DNA from: Nesterenkonia cremea
Lineage (GTDB): Bacteria; Actinomycetota; Actinomycetes; Actinomycetales; Micrococcaceae
DNA: 64,000 bases
Assembly: GCF_014642675.1 (NCBI RefSeq)
Contig: NZ_BMIS01000005.1
Coordinates: forward strand, 146,114-210,113
Direction: 5' to 3'
The notes below the pieces were generated by a model. That model was given only the letters and a program-made list of their open reading frames with translations. It was not told the origin of the DNA and did no database searches. How positions within the stretch are numbered: the stretch's first letter is position 1; each line of letters starts with the position of its first letter. A program made the translations under genes and the position numbers. Positions 1-9,374 of the stretch are shown in pieces.

Positions 1-1
1 G

Positions 2-307
2 GAGGATGCTCTGGGCCTCATCGGAACCCTCATCCGCATTCGGCGCCAGGAGCTCGGGTGGACCGCAGACTCTCTGGCCAAACGCATCGGCGTCTCAGAG
101 CGCACGGTGCTCTCCATCGAGAAGGGAACCCCGTCAGCCTCAGTGGGCAACGTCTTCAACGCTGCCGTGGTTGTCGGCGTCGAACTCTTCGGTGAGGACC
201 GGCACGCGTTGGCGCGCAAACGTCGTCGCGGTGAAGAGATCCTCGGCCTGCTCCCCACCGCAGTGAGGGAGGTGCAGGACGATGACGATGAGTTCAACCG
301 GATCTAG
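2..307 (+). CDS. XRE-family (HipB-like) antitoxin, 5' truncated by window edge
   Basis: The reading frame is open from base 2 and ends with TAG at 305-307, so the true start lies left of the window. The visible 101 residues hold a helix-turn-helix of XRE type: RIRRQELGWTADSLAKRIGV, then SERTVLSIEKG, followed by a basic tail. The gene overlaps the next one, a HipA-like kinase, by 26 bp, which is the standard hipBA arrangement. The protein is therefore probably the DNA-binding antitoxin and autorepressor that sequesters the kinase. The helix-turn-helix and the overlap are read directly; the antitoxin role is inferred from family and context. The operator would lie outside the window. Confidence 0.8.
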   Translation, partial: EDALGLIGTLIRIRRQELGWTADSLAKRIGVSERTVLSIEKGTPSASVGNVFNAAVVVGVELFGEDRHALARKRRRGEEILGLLPTAVREVQDDDDEFNRI

Positions 308-1604
308 GGTCTACCTCTGGACATGGGTTCCTGGTGCGCTCAGCCCTGTGGTGGCCGGCGTTCTGCGGGAGAAGTCTCAGCGGCGCCTGCTGGGGAACAT
401 CACGGCGTACCACTATGATTTCGCCTATGCGGGCTCCTACCTGAGGCGCAATGACGCTGTTCCGCTGAGCCCGGGGATGCCCCTGGTCGACGGTTGGCAG
501 AACCCTCCCTATGAAGCGGAGCTGCATCCCGCGGTGGAAGATGCGTTGCCTGACTCCTGGGGACAGCGCGCCATCCTCCACCGGATGACTGCTGAGACAA
601 GCTCCGCACTGGAGGACCGCGCCGACGAGATCTCTCCGATCACCTATATGCTGCACTCCGCATCGGACCGGACCGGGGCTCTGGACTTTCAGCCATCTCC
701 GGAGCAGTACGTGCCGCGCGTCGAGAGTGCCACCTTGGAGGAGATGCAGCAGGCAGCCGAAGCGGTGGAGGCCGGTGAGGTGCCGGAATCGCTGCGTCAC
801 GCAGTGCTGCGCGGCACCTCGATCGGTGGAGCACGCCCGAAGGCTTCGGTGGATGACGGCCAGCACGGCTGGATCGCCAAGTTCTCCCAGAGCTGGGAGA
901 CCGAACCCTCGATCCAGTGGGAGTACGCCGCGAACGTCATGGCGGTCAGTGCGGGCATCGACGTTCCAGAATCGGAGCTCAGGCAGGTCCGGGACAGAGA
1001 GGTGCTCATGCTGCGTCGCTTCGACCGTGGGGATGACGGATCGCGCCGCATGGTCCTCAGCGCCCACACCCTGGCCCAGGAAGCGGGGGAGCCGCGGGCC
1101 AGCTACCCAGGATTCGCCCGATCTGTGCGGCTGCGGTCCGTGACCCCGGAGACAGTCGGTCCTGCAGTGTTCGACCGGGCCGCCTTCAACATCGCGGTGT
1201 TCAACGACGACGACCACGATCGCAACCACGCAGCCTTCTGGGACGGCACCAGTCTGGAGCTCACTCCGGCCTATGATCTGGCGCCTCAGGCAGATGTGAA
1301 ACGGCACGTCACTCAGAGACTGCCCATCACAACCTCCGGCTCCAGAAACTCTGACTTCGCCACTCTGCTCACAGCCCACGCTGATTATGGCCTCAGCCGT
1401 CGTGAGGCGGGGGCGCGGATCGACCGGATCGTTGGCGGAATCGAAGATTCCTTCTCCCAGGCCGCAGACCGGGCTCGCCTGACGGCGCGGGGGAGAGAGC
1501 GTCTCCGATCCGTGGTACTGCGTCAGCAGGTCTTCGGCGGGATGCCGAAGACGGTACAGGTCCCAGGCGAGTCCCGGACTGCGCGGCGTGATGAGGCAGA
1601 ATAG
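282..1604 (+). CDS. HipA-like serine/threonine kinase (toxin of type II TA)
   Basis: The protein has 440 residues, the usual size for HipA. The kinase core is visible: a glycine-rich loop GTSIGGARPK (residues 178-187), the catalytic stretch NDDDHDRNH (308-316) and the metal-binding YDLAP segment (331-335). The canonical catalytic Asp and Asn are kept, so the enzyme looks active. E. coli HipA phosphorylates glutamyl-tRNA synthetase; the target here is unknown. The ATG at 282 lies inside the antitoxin gene and follows a GGAGG-type ribosome site, which implies translational coupling. The gene lies just upstream of smc and is on the same strand, but is probably not functionally linked to it. Confidence 0.85.
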   Translation: MTMSSTGSRVYLWTWVPGALSPVVAGVLREKSQRRLLGNITAYHYDFAYAGSYLRRNDAVPLSPGMPLVDGWQNPPYEAELHPAVEDALPDSWGQRAILHRMTAETSSALEDRADEISPITYMLHSASDRTGALDFQPSPEQYVPRVESATLEEMQQAAEAVEAGEVPESLRHAVLRGTSIGGARPKASVDDGQHGWIAKFSQSWETEPSIQWEYAANVMAVSAGIDVPESELRQVRDREVLMLRRFDRGDDGSRRMVLSAHTLAQEAGEPRASYPGFARSVRLRSVTPETVGPAVFDRAAFNIAVFNDDDHDRNHAAFWDGTSLELTPAYDLAPQADVKRHVTQRLPITTSGSRNSDFATLLTAHADYGLSRREAGARIDRIVGGIEDSFSQAADRARLTARGRERLRSVVLRQQVFGGMPKTVQVPGESRTARRDEAE

Positions 1605-1655
1605 GCTGGCATCGGCCCCGTCGGACCCCGCCCAGCAGAGGAGTGAAGCCGTCCA

Positions 1656-4600
1656 GTGCATCTGAAGACCCTCACCGTCCGCGGCTTCAAGTCCTTCGCC
1701 TCTGCCACGACCTTCGAGTTCGAGCCCGGCGTGACCGCTGTGGTGGGGCCCAACGGCTCGGGCAAGTCCAATGTGGTGGACGCTCTGGCCTGGGTGATGG
1801 GTGAGCAGGGTGCCAAGACCCTGCGCGGCGGATCCATGGAGGACGTCATCTTCGCCGGCACCGCTGAGCGCCAGCCGCTGGGCCGCGCCTCGGTCAGCCT
1901 GACCATCGACAACACCGACGGCGCCCTGCCCATCGAGTACACCGAAGTCACCATCAGCCGGACCATGTTCCGCACCGGCGGCTCCGAGTACACCATCAAC
2001 GGACAGAAGTGCCGTCTGCTCGACATCCAGGAGCTGCTCTCCGACTCCGGCCTGGGCCGGGAGATGCACGTCATCGTCGGACAGGGCCAGCTGGACCAGA
2101 TCCTCCACGCCACTCCGGAGCAGCGCCGCGGCTTCATCGAGGAGGCCGCCGGCGTCCTGAAACACCGACGCCGGCGCGAGCGCACCGTCCGCAAGCTCGA
2201 CTCCATGCAGGGCAACCTGGACCGGCTCGAGGACCTGATCAGCGAGATCTCCCGGCAGCTGGCCCCGCTGGGCAGACAGGCCAAAGTGGCCCGCCGCGCC
2301 CAGCGCATCCAGCATGACGTCCGCGACGCCCTGTCCCGGCTGATCGCCGATGACCTCCTGCAGGCCGCCACGGCGCTGAACGAGTCCAGCCAGGGGGAGG
2401 AGACCGACAGGGCCCGCGCCGCCGAGCTGAAGGACTCACTGGAGCGCCAGGACGCCGAGATCTCCACCCTCTCCCAGCAGGCCGAGTCGCTGCGCCAGCG
2501 AGGAGAGAAGCTGGTGGGCGGCCATCACCGGTTGGAGCAGGTCCAGGAGCGGCTGCGCTCCGTGGCATCCCTGGCCGCCGAGCGCGCCCGCAGCCTCTAC
2601 GCCTCCGCGGTGGTGGACACCTCCGGCCGGGACCCTCAGGAGCTGCGTGCCCAGGCCGAGCAGGTCACCGCCCAGGCCCAGGAGCAGAAGGCAGAGGTCG
2701 ACGCCGCCTCCGAGCGTCTGGAGAACATCGCGGCTCAGCGCGAGCAGACCGAGACCGAACTCAAGGCCGAGGAGACCCGGCTGACCGAGCAGCTGCGCGC
2801 TGTGGCCGACCGCAAAGCGGGGCTGGCCACCCTGCAGGGCAAGGCGGACACCGCCCAGGGGCGCATCGACGCCGCCGAATCCCGCCGGCGTCGGGCACTG
2901 GAGCAGCGGGGGGAGGCTCAGGTCTCTCAGGAGAAGGCGCGCGCCGAGTTTGCCGAGCTGGAGCAGAAGATCGCCGGCATCGAGACCGGTGAGGAGAGTC
3001 TCGACGCCGCCTACGAGTCCGCCCAGGAACGCTGCGACGGCCTGCGCGAGACCCATGACCAGCTGCTGGCTGAGCAGCGGCGCCTGCAGAACGCCGTCAG
3101 CGAGGACCGCGCCCGCCTTTCCGGGCTCTCCGCGGCACGGACCCCGCGGGACGGCGCGGCCGCCCTGCAGAAGGACTATGCCGAGGGCATCGAATCCTCC
3201 CTGGCCGAGAAGCTCTCCATCACCTCCGGCTGGGAGAAGGCCCTGGCCACTGTGCTGGGCTCGTTGGACACCGCCCTGGTCACCGCCGACGCCGAGGCCG
3301 CAGTCCGCGCCCTGGAATGGCTGGCCGAGCAGGACGGCGGACGCGCCCACCTGGTCTACCCGGAGCCAGGCGCCTCTGCCGCCCCTGAGCTGCCCGCCCT
3401 GCCCGCAGAGGTGGACGGTGCGCTCTGGGCGCTGGATGCCATCACTGTGCCCGAGGAGCTTGCCGCCCCGCTGCGGACCGCACTGACCGGCGTCGTGCTC
3501 TGTGCCGATCAGCCCAATGCGGAGATCCTGCTGAAGCAGCCCGAGGTCTCTGCGGCGGTCACCGCGGACGGGACCATCCTGCGGGCCGGCGAGCGGATCG
3601 GCGGTACGGCCCTGGAGAACTCCGATCTGGCCATCACCGCGCAGATCAACGACCTCACCGCCACGCTGGAGCAGGCCGAGAAGGACCTGGAGAAGGTCAC
3701 TCAGCAGGCCGAGAGCTCAGGAGCGGAGGTGACTGCGGCCGAACTGACGGTGGACGAGGCCATGGAGGCCCTCCACGCCAACGACGCCGAACTCAGCGCC
3801 ATCACCGAGCAGCTGGGCCAGCTCAGCGCAGAGGTCTCCCGCGCCGAGGAGCGCATCACCTCCGCACAGAAGGAGATCACCGAGGCGGCCCAGGCCAAGG
3901 ATGACGCCGAGGAACAGCTCAAGGAGGTCACCCAGCGCCTGGAGGCCGCGCAGAACGAGGAGATCGAGGAGGACCCCTCCACGCAGCTGCGCGATGAGCT
4001 GGCCGAGCAGGCCTCCGCGCACCGGCGCGAGGAGGTCGATGCGCGCCTGGCGCTGCGGGCGGCCGAGGAGCAGCATAAGCAGATGCTGGAACGGGCTGCC
4101 TCGCTGCGCCGCAACGCCCAGGCCGAGGAGCACCGCCGCGAGCAGGCTCAGAAGATCGCCGAGGCGCGCAATGAGCGAGGTCAGGAGGCCGAGGCCGTCC
4201 AGGCGGAGGCGGACGCCGGCGTCGAGCGTCTCAGCTCCGTGCTGGAGGATGCGCGTGCCGCCCAGGAGACCACCCAGCAGCGCCATCAGCAGCTCACCGA
4301 GCAGATTCGCAGCATGCGTCAGGCCCGCAAGGGAGAGGCCGAGGAGCTGGAGGCCGTCACCGGCCGTCTCCACCAGGCCGAGCTGACCCGCACCGAGCTG
4401 CGTCTGGCCCTGGAGGCCGCCGAGCAGCGCGGCCATGAGGAGCTCAGCCTGAGTCCCGAATACCTGATCGAGCACTACGGGCCCGATCAGCTGATCCCGG
4501 ATCCAGACGCCGAGCTGGCCGACGGTGAGGAGCAGGACGAGGAGCCCCAGGGGATCCCGTTCGTGCGTGCCGAGCAGGAGAAGCGCCTGGAGAAGGCCCG

Positions 4601-5237
4601 CCGGGATCTGAAGGCCCTGGGCAAGGTGAACCCGCTGGCGCTGGAGGAGCATGCCGCCCTGGAGGAGCGCCACACCTACCTCCAGGAGCAGCTCACCGAC
4701 CTGAAGAAGTCCAAGCAGGATCTGCTGGACATCATCTCCGATGTGGACGAGACCGTGGAGCGGGTCTTCACCCAGGCCTGGGAGGACACCAAGGTCCAGT
4801 TCGAGCGGGTCTTCGGCCGGCTCTTCCCCGGCGGCGAGGGACGCCTGGAGCTCACCAACCCGGAGGACATGCTCAACACCGGCATCGAGGTCCACGCCCG
4901 CCCGCCGGGCAAGCGGATCCGCCGGCTCTCCCTGCTCTCCGGCGGTGAGCGCTCGCTGACCGCCGTGGCGCTGCTGGTGGCGATCTTCAAGGCCCGCCCC
5001 TCACCGTTCTATGTGATGGACGAGGTCGAGGCGGCCCTGGATGACACCAACCTCTCGCGGCTTCTGGTGATCTTCGAAGAGCTGCGGGCCTCCTCGCAGC
5101 TGATCGTCATCACCCACCAGAAGCGGACCATGGAGATCGCCGATGCACTCTACGGCGTCTCCATGCGCCAGGACGGCTCCACCCGGGTGGTGTCTCAGAA
5201 GATGGCCTCGAGGGAGCAGGAACAAGAGACGGTCTGA
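1656..5237 (+). CDS. smc: Chromosome segregation ATPase SMC
   Basis: SMC forms a homodimer that, with ScpA and ScpB, extrudes DNA loops and organises the chromosome. The 1193-residue protein has the full order: N-terminal Walker A GPNGSGKSN (31-39), a long heptad-rich coiled coil, a globular hinge at about 500-640, the return coiled coil with an acidic inserted stretch near 950, the ABC signature LSGGE (about 1094) and Walker B FYVMDEVEAALDD (about 1117). The start is GTG at 1656, preceded by GAGGAG. Neither scpA nor scpB is in the window. A gap of 18 bp separates smc from the downstream MFS gene, so the two may be cotranscribed. Confidence 0.97.
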   Translation: MHLKTLTVRGFKSFASATTFEFEPGVTAVVGPNGSGKSNVVDALAWVMGEQGAKTLRGGSMEDVIFAGTAERQPLGRASVSLTIDNTDGALPIEYTEVTISRTMFRTGGSEYTINGQKCRLLDIQELLSDSGLGREMHVIVGQGQLDQILHATPEQRRGFIEEAAGVLKHRRRRERTVRKLDSMQGNLDRLEDLISEISRQLAPLGRQAKVARRAQRIQHDVRDALSRLIADDLLQAATALNESSQGEETDRARAAELKDSLERQDAEISTLSQQAESLRQRGEKLVGGHHRLEQVQERLRSVASLAAERARSLYASAVVDTSGRDPQELRAQAEQVTAQAQEQKAEVDAASERLENIAAQREQTETELKAEETRLTEQLRAVADRKAGLATLQGKADTAQGRIDAAESRRRRALEQRGEAQVSQEKARAEFAELEQKIAGIETGEESLDAAYESAQERCDGLRETHDQLLAEQRRLQNAVSEDRARLSGLSAARTPRDGAAALQKDYAEGIESSLAEKLSITSGWEKALATVLGSLDTALVTADAEAAVRALEWLAEQDGGRAHLVYPEPGASAAPELPALPAEVDGALWALDAITVPEELAAPLRTALTGVVLCADQPNAEILLKQPEVSAAVTADGTILRAGERIGGTALENSDLAITAQINDLTATLEQAEKDLEKVTQQAESSGAEVTAAELTVDEAMEALHANDAELSAITEQLGQLSAEVSRAEERITSAQKEITEAAQAKDDAEEQLKEVTQRLEAAQNEEIEEDPSTQLRDELAEQASAHRREEVDARLALRAAEEQHKQMLERAASLRRNAQAEEHRREQAQKIAEARNERGQEAEAVQAEADAGVERLSSVLEDARAAQETTQQRHQQLTEQIRSMRQARKGEAEELEAVTGRLHQAELTRTELRLALEAAEQRGHEELSLSPEYLIEHYGPDQLIPDPDAELADGEEQDEEPQGIPFVRAEQEKRLEKARRDLKALGKVNPLALEEHAALEERHTYLQEQLTDLKKSKQDLLDIISDVDETVERVFTQAWEDTKVQFERVFGRLFPGGEGRLELTNPEDMLNTGIEVHARPPGKRIRRLSLLSGGERSLTAVALLVAIFKARPSPFYVMDEVEAALDDTNLSRLLVIFEELRASSQLIVITHQKRTMEIADALYGVSMRQDGSTRVVSQKMASREQEQETV

Positions 5238-5255
5238 GGGCGTTGTCCATTCCAT

Positions 5256-6488
5256 GTGACCACTGAGGCCGAAGGTACCCGCATCCCCATCCCCGCCGAA
5301 CTGCGGGTCATGATCGTCTCCGCGTTCATCATCGCGATCGGCTTCGGAATCATCGCCCCGATCCTGCCGCAGTACGCCTCCGACTTCGGCGTCTCGGCCA
5401 TGGCCGTCTCTGCGGTGGTCTCAGCCTTCGGCCTCTTCCGGCTGCTCTTCGCCCCGGCCTCCGGCAAGCTCACCCAGATGCTGGGGGAGACCCCGGTCTA
5501 CACCATCGGCCTGCTGATCGTGGCGGCCTCGATGATCGCCACCGCTTATGCGCCCACCTACGAGCTGCTGCTGATCTTCCGAGCTGTGGGCGGCATCGGC
5601 TCCACCTTCTTCACCGTCTCCGCGATGACCTTCCTGGCACGCAAGGCCCCGCCGCAGATCCGTGGCAAGGTCTCCGGGGCCTATGCCTCGGCCTTCCTGA
5701 TCGGCAATGTGGCCGGGCCTCTGGTGGGATCCGGCCTCCTGGTCTTCGGTCCCCGTGTGCCCTTCCTGGTCTACGGTGCGGCCCTGGTGGTGGCCGCTCT
5801 GGTGGTCTTTGTGATGCTGCGCCGCTCCCGCCTGGAGGATCGCAAGACCGGTGACACCCGGCAGAAGGCCACACTGGCCGAGGCCTGGAGCGTGCGCGGC
5901 TACCGCGCGGCGCTGACCGCAGGTTTCGCCAACGGCTGGGCCACTTTCGGTCTGCGGAACTCCGTGGTGCCGCTCTTCGCCGCCTCAGCCTTCGCCGGCA
6001 GTGCCTGGTTCACACATAACCCCTGGCTGGAGCCCGGGCAGCTGGCAGGCCTCGCCCTGTCCGTCTTCGCCGCAGGCAATGTGGCCACGGTGATGATCTT
6101 CTCCCGCCGCTCAGACCATTGGGGACGGCGCCCACCCATCATCTGGGGTCTGATCATCGCCGGTCTGGCCACCGGCACGCTGGGCCTGGCGCCGGAGCCC
6201 TGGACGCTGCTGTTCCTGAGCCTGATGGCCGGTGCCGGCACCGGCCTGATCGTGCCCGCCCAGCAGGCGGCCCTGGCCGATGTTGTCGGCCAGGGGCGCA
6301 ACGGGGGATCGGTGGTCTCCACCTTCCAGATGACCCAGGACCTCGGCGCCATCGTCGGCCCGCTGGTGGCCGGCCTGATCGTAGACCAGTTCGGCTATGT
6401 CTGGGCCTTCGCCCTGACCGGCCTGATCATGATGGTCGGCGCGGCGGCCTGGAGCAGGGCCCCGGAGACGCTGCAGCGCCAGGGCTGA
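5256..6488 (+). CDS. MFS transporter (DHA1-type drug exporter family)
   Basis: The protein has 410 residues and about 12 hydrophobic segments. It carries the MFS motif-A-like loop SGKLTQMLGETPVY after TM2 and a second copy, SRRSDHWGRRPP, between TM6 and TM7. The size and loops fit proton-coupled 12-TM exporters of the DHA1 group (tetracycline- or multidrug-type). The substrate cannot be told from sequence. The start is GTG at 5256, because the ATG two bases earlier is followed at once by a stop; the ribosome site is weak, which agrees with coupling to smc 18 bp upstream. The gene ends at a strong hairpin shared with the convergent amt gene. Confidence 0.85.
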   Translation: MTTEAEGTRIPIPAELRVMIVSAFIIAIGFGIIAPILPQYASDFGVSAMAVSAVVSAFGLFRLLFAPASGKLTQMLGETPVYTIGLLIVAASMIATAYAPTYELLLIFRAVGGIGSTFFTVSAMTFLARKAPPQIRGKVSGAYASAFLIGNVAGPLVGSGLLVFGPRVPFLVYGAALVVAALVVFVMLRRSRLEDRKTGDTRQKATLAEAWSVRGYRAALTAGFANGWATFGLRNSVVPLFAASAFAGSAWFTHNPWLEPGQLAGLALSVFAAGNVATVMIFSRRSDHWGRRPPIIWGLIIAGLATGTLGLAPEPWTLLFLSLMAGAGTGLIVPAQQAALADVVGQGRNGGSVVSTFQMTQDLGAIVGPLVAGLIVDQFGYVWAFALTGLIMMVGAAAWSRAPETLQRQG

Positions 6489-6543
6489 CGGCCTCGGGGC
6501 CAGAGCTGAAGGGGCCAGCACAGCGACGCCGCCTGTGCACGTG

Positions 6544-6589
6544 AAGAGGGGCCGGGACCTGATCCGAAGATCAGCTCCCGGCCCCTCTT
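6544..6589. terminator. Bidirectional rho-independent terminator between MFS gene and amt
   Basis: A perfect 14-bp stem (6544-6557 with 6576-6589) rich in G and C closes a loop that itself holds a small CTGATC/GATCAG stem. It lies between two convergent genes, and short A/T tracts flank it on both sides, so it can serve both strands. Confidence 0.85.
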
Positions 6590-6620
6590 TCAGTGACCAG
6601 ACAGACCTCTTACTGAGGTG

Positions 6621-7883
6621 TCAGTCGCGGCCGGCGGTGACCGTCGGCAGAGTGCCGTAGGCCTCAGTCTGGTGGGCCACGGCGTCGATGCCTGCCTCCT
6701 CGACATCCTCAGCCACACGGAACCCGATGGTCTTGTGGATGGCCATGCCGATGATGTAAGTGGCGACGAAGGCGAACACCAGGGTGACCACGCAGGCCAC
6801 GATCTGGGCCAGCAGCAGGTCGAACCCGCCGCCGAGGAGGATGCCGGAACGGCCGTCGCCGATCAGCTCCTCACGGCCGAACAGGCCGATAGCGATGGTG
6901 CCCCATAGGCCGGCCACGAAGTGCAGGCCGACCACGTCGAGGGTGTCGTCGTACTTGCCGTACTTGAAGTCCACGGCGAAGCAGCAGACGGCACCGGCGA
7001 TGGCGCCCAGGATGATCGCACCCAGCGGGGAGACGAAGGCCACGGCCGGGGTGATGCCGACCAGGCCGGCCACGATGCCGGAGGCTGCGCCCACCGGGGT
7101 GGGCTTCTTGCCGCGTGCCCACTCGGTGAGCAGCCAGGCGACCAGAGCGGCAGCCGGAGCCAGCATGGTGTTGATGACGTTCAGGCCGGACTCGTCCGGG
7201 AACTCAGCCTCACCGACGTTGAAGCCGAACCAGCCGAACCACAGGATGGAGGCACCCAGCAGGACGAAGGGAACGTTATGCGGCTTGACGGGAGCGAAGT
7301 GGCTGCGCGGGCCGATGACCAGCACCAGAGCCAGTGCTGCCAGACCTGCACACATGTGGACCACCAGGCCGCCGGCGAAGTCGACGGCCTCGCCCACAGC
7401 GTCACCGATGAGGCCTCCCTCGACCAGCAGACCGCCCTCGCCCCAGACCCAGTGGGCCAGCGGAGCGTAGACCAGGGTCAGCCAGATCGGCACGAAGATC
7501 ATCCAGGCGGAGAACTTCGCACGGTCAGCGATGGCACCGGAGATCAGTGCGGTGGTGATGATGGCGAAGGTCGCACCGAAGCCGACCTCGATGAGGCCGT
7601 AGGGCGACTCTTCCAGCATCGAATACAGGGCGAAGTTGTCGCTCGGGTTGCCGAAGAAGCCGCCGGCAGTGTCGCCGAAGGCGATGCCGTCGCCCCACAG
7701 GGCCCAGGTGATGGCCACCAGGCCGATGGCGGCGAAGCTCATCATCATCATGTTCACCGCAGACTTGGTCTGAGTCAGGCCGCCGTAGAACAGCGCGAGG
7801 CCCGGTGTCATGAAGAGGACGAGCGCTGTGGCCACGACCAGCCAGAGCGGTTCCACAAATTCCATCAGTTCAGCAGGATCCAT
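6621..7883 (-). CDS. amt: Ammonium transporter Amt
   Basis: Amt conducts ammonium across the membrane as a trimer. The protein (420 aa from the chosen start) has about 11 TM segments and the family's twin pore histidines, one in GGLVVHMCAG and one in VGLHFVAGLWG, plus the ISGAIADRAKFSAW segment. The ATG at 7883 is chosen over a longer open frame because GGAGGG sits about 5 nt upstream of it. The usual partners glnK and glnD do not follow; the gene stands alone and ends at the hairpin with the convergent MFS gene. A GlnR-type operator lies about 75 bp upstream, so induction under nitrogen limitation is likely. Confidence 0.95.
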   Translation of the reverse strand: MDPAELMEFVEPLWLVVATALVLFMTPGLALFYGGLTQTKSAVNMMMMSFAAIGLVAITWALWGDGIAFGDTAGGFFGNPSDNFALYSMLEESPYGLIEVGFGATFAIITTALISGAIADRAKFSAWMIFVPIWLTLVYAPLAHWVWGEGGLLVEGGLIGDAVGEAVDFAGGLVVHMCAGLAALALVLVIGPRSHFAPVKPHNVPFVLLGASILWFGWFGFNVGEAEFPDESGLNVINTMLAPAAALVAWLLTEWARGKKPTPVGAASGIVAGLVGITPAVAFVSPLGAIILGAIAGAVCCFAVDFKYGKYDDTLDVVGLHFVAGLWGTIAIGLFGREELIGDGRSGILLGGGFDLLLAQIVACVVTLVFAFVATYIIGMAIHKTIGFRVAEDVEEAGIDAVAHQTEAYGTLPTVTAGRD

Positions 7884-7957
7884 GTGTTCCCTCCAGGAAA
7901 CGTCGCACACCGATGTACTTCACCGGTGCGAGCTGGATTCCATCGTTCTGCAGATGT

Positions 7958-7995
7958 GTTTCATAAGGAGCGCGTCAAAGTTTCCGCCATGTAAA
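7958..7995 (-). promoter_or_regulatory. Candidate GlnR operator upstream of amt
   Basis: Read on the minus strand the site is TTTAC-n6-GAAAC-n6-GCGCT-n6-GAAAC. This matches the actinobacterial GlnR pattern GTnAC-n6-GAAAC repeated twice with exact 6-nt spacers; three of the four boxes are good and the third is degenerate. It lies 75 bp upstream of the amt start codon, a gene that GlnR controls in Streptomyces and mycobacteria. The pattern is read directly; binding is inferred. Confidence 0.65.
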
Positions 7996-8027
7996 AGTTT
8001 TCCGGGGGAATCTGTTTTCTCACGAAA

Positions 8028-8088
8028 CAGCCCCCGGATTTCCGCATGTCAGAGGTCTTGAGACCCTGCTGCGGCCCTCCGGGGGCTG
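8028..8088 (-). terminator. Nested stem structure, probable ftsY terminator
   Basis: An 11-bp perfect stem (8028-8038 with 8078-8088) encloses two further nested stems (8042-8046 with 8070-8074, and 8054-8058 with 8061-8065). On the minus strand it is followed by a short T run (CTGTTTCG). It lies 30 bp past the ftsY stop and upstream of the amt operator, so termination of ftsY is the simplest reading. Confidence 0.6.
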
Positions 8089-8117
8089 CCTGTTTTCAAT
8101 TTGTGATAAGACGTTTC

Positions 8118-9293
8118 TTATCCCTCGAGGAGGGCGTCCACAAACTTCTCCGTCTCGAAGGGAGCGAGATCATCGGCGCCTTCGCCCAGGCCGATGAGCT
8201 TCACCGGGACGCCCAGCTGGCGCTGGATGGCGACCACGATGCCGCCGCGGGCTGTGCCGTCGAGCTTGGTCAGGACGATGCCGCTGACATCGACCACCTC
8301 GGAGAAGACCTTGGCCTGGTTCAGGCCGTTCTGGCCCGTGGTGGCGTCCAGGACCAGCAGGACCTCGTCCACCTCGGACTTCTTCTCGACCACGCGCTTG
8401 ACCTTGCCGAGCTCGTCCATGAGGTTGGCCTTGTTCTGCAGGCGGCCGGCGGTGTCGATCATGACCACGTCGGACTCGTTCTCGATGCCTTCGGAGACCG
8501 CCTCGAAGGCCACAGAGGCTGGGTCTGCGCCCTCCGTGTCCGACTTCACGGTGGGAACGCCCACGCGGGAGCCCCAGGTGGTCAGCTGCTCGGCTGCGGC
8601 CGCACGGAAGGTATCGGCTGCGCCCAGGGTCACGCTCTTGTCCTCAGCCACGAGCACGCGGGCCAGCTTGCCCACGGTGGTGGTCTTGCCGACGCCGTTG
8701 ACGCCGACCACCAACATGACTGCGGGGCGGCCCTCAGCGGTCACCGAGAGGCGACGGTCCAGGGAGGGATCGATGAGCGCGGTGAGCTCCTCGTGCAGCA
8801 TGTCCTTGACCTTGGCGGTGTCCTGGGTGCCCTCTACGGTGACACGCTCCTTGAGCCGGTCCACCAGCTCGAGGGTCGGCTCGGTGCCGAGGTCGGCCAT
8901 GAGGAGGGTCTCCTCGATCTCGTCCCAGACGTCGTCGTCGATCTTGTCCTGGGAGAGCAGGGCCAGCAGGGACTTGCCGAATACGTTGTTGGACTTGACC
9001 AGGCGGGCACGCAGTCGGGCCAGGCGGCCGGCCACCGGTTCCGGGGTCTCGACCTCGGGCTCGGCAGGTTCAGCCTCGGCCTCAGCCTCCTCGGGCGCGG
9101 CGACCAGAGTGTCGCCGTCCTCCTCGGCCTCCTTCTCGTCTTCGGGCGGGAGATCATCCTCGTCCCGCTGCGAGGTGTACTTCTCCCGCTTCTCGGGCGG
9201 CAGGATCCTGCCGCCCTGAACCAGGAAGAAGCCCAGCACGCCGGCCAGGACGAGGGCAAGGATGATGAAGAGAATCAGTACGTCGAAATCCAC
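8118..9293 (-). CDS. ftsY: Signal recognition particle receptor FtsY
   Basis: FtsY is the membrane-docked GTPase that receives SRP-ribosome complexes. The 391-residue protein begins with one hydrophobic anchor (about residues 4-25), as is usual in actinobacteria. A long acidic, Glu-rich linker follows, and then the NG domain with G1 GVNGVGKTTTVGKLA, DTFRAAAAEQL, DTAGRLQNK and TKLDGTARGG. The start is GTG at 9293. Its partner Ffh is encoded at 19063-20688. The gene is followed by a nested hairpin and then by amt on the same strand. Confidence 0.96.
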   Translation of the reverse strand: MDFDVLILFIILALVLAGVLGFFLVQGGRILPPEKREKYTSQRDEDDLPPEDEKEAEEDGDTLVAAPEEAEAEAEPAEPEVETPEPVAGRLARLRARLVKSNNVFGKSLLALLSQDKIDDDVWDEIEETLLMADLGTEPTLELVDRLKERVTVEGTQDTAKVKDMLHEELTALIDPSLDRRLSVTAEGRPAVMLVVGVNGVGKTTTVGKLARVLVAEDKSVTLGAADTFRAAAAEQLTTWGSRVGVPTVKSDTEGADPASVAFEAVSEGIENESDVVMIDTAGRLQNKANLMDELGKVKRVVEKKSEVDEVLLVLDATTGQNGLNQAKVFSEVVDVSGIVLTKLDGTARGGIVVAIQRQLGVPVKLIGLGEGADDLAPFETEKFVDALLEG

Positions 9294-9374
9294 CCCACCA
9301 GTCTGGCACAGCCGAGCCGAAATCCGGTGCTGCGCTCAGGTTCGGACAGCCGGTGACGGCTCAGTCCGGTGGGC

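Noticed and set aside
294..2315. A 673-codon open frame opposite hipA and smc
   Set aside because: It spans two unrelated genes on the other strand and shows no family motif.
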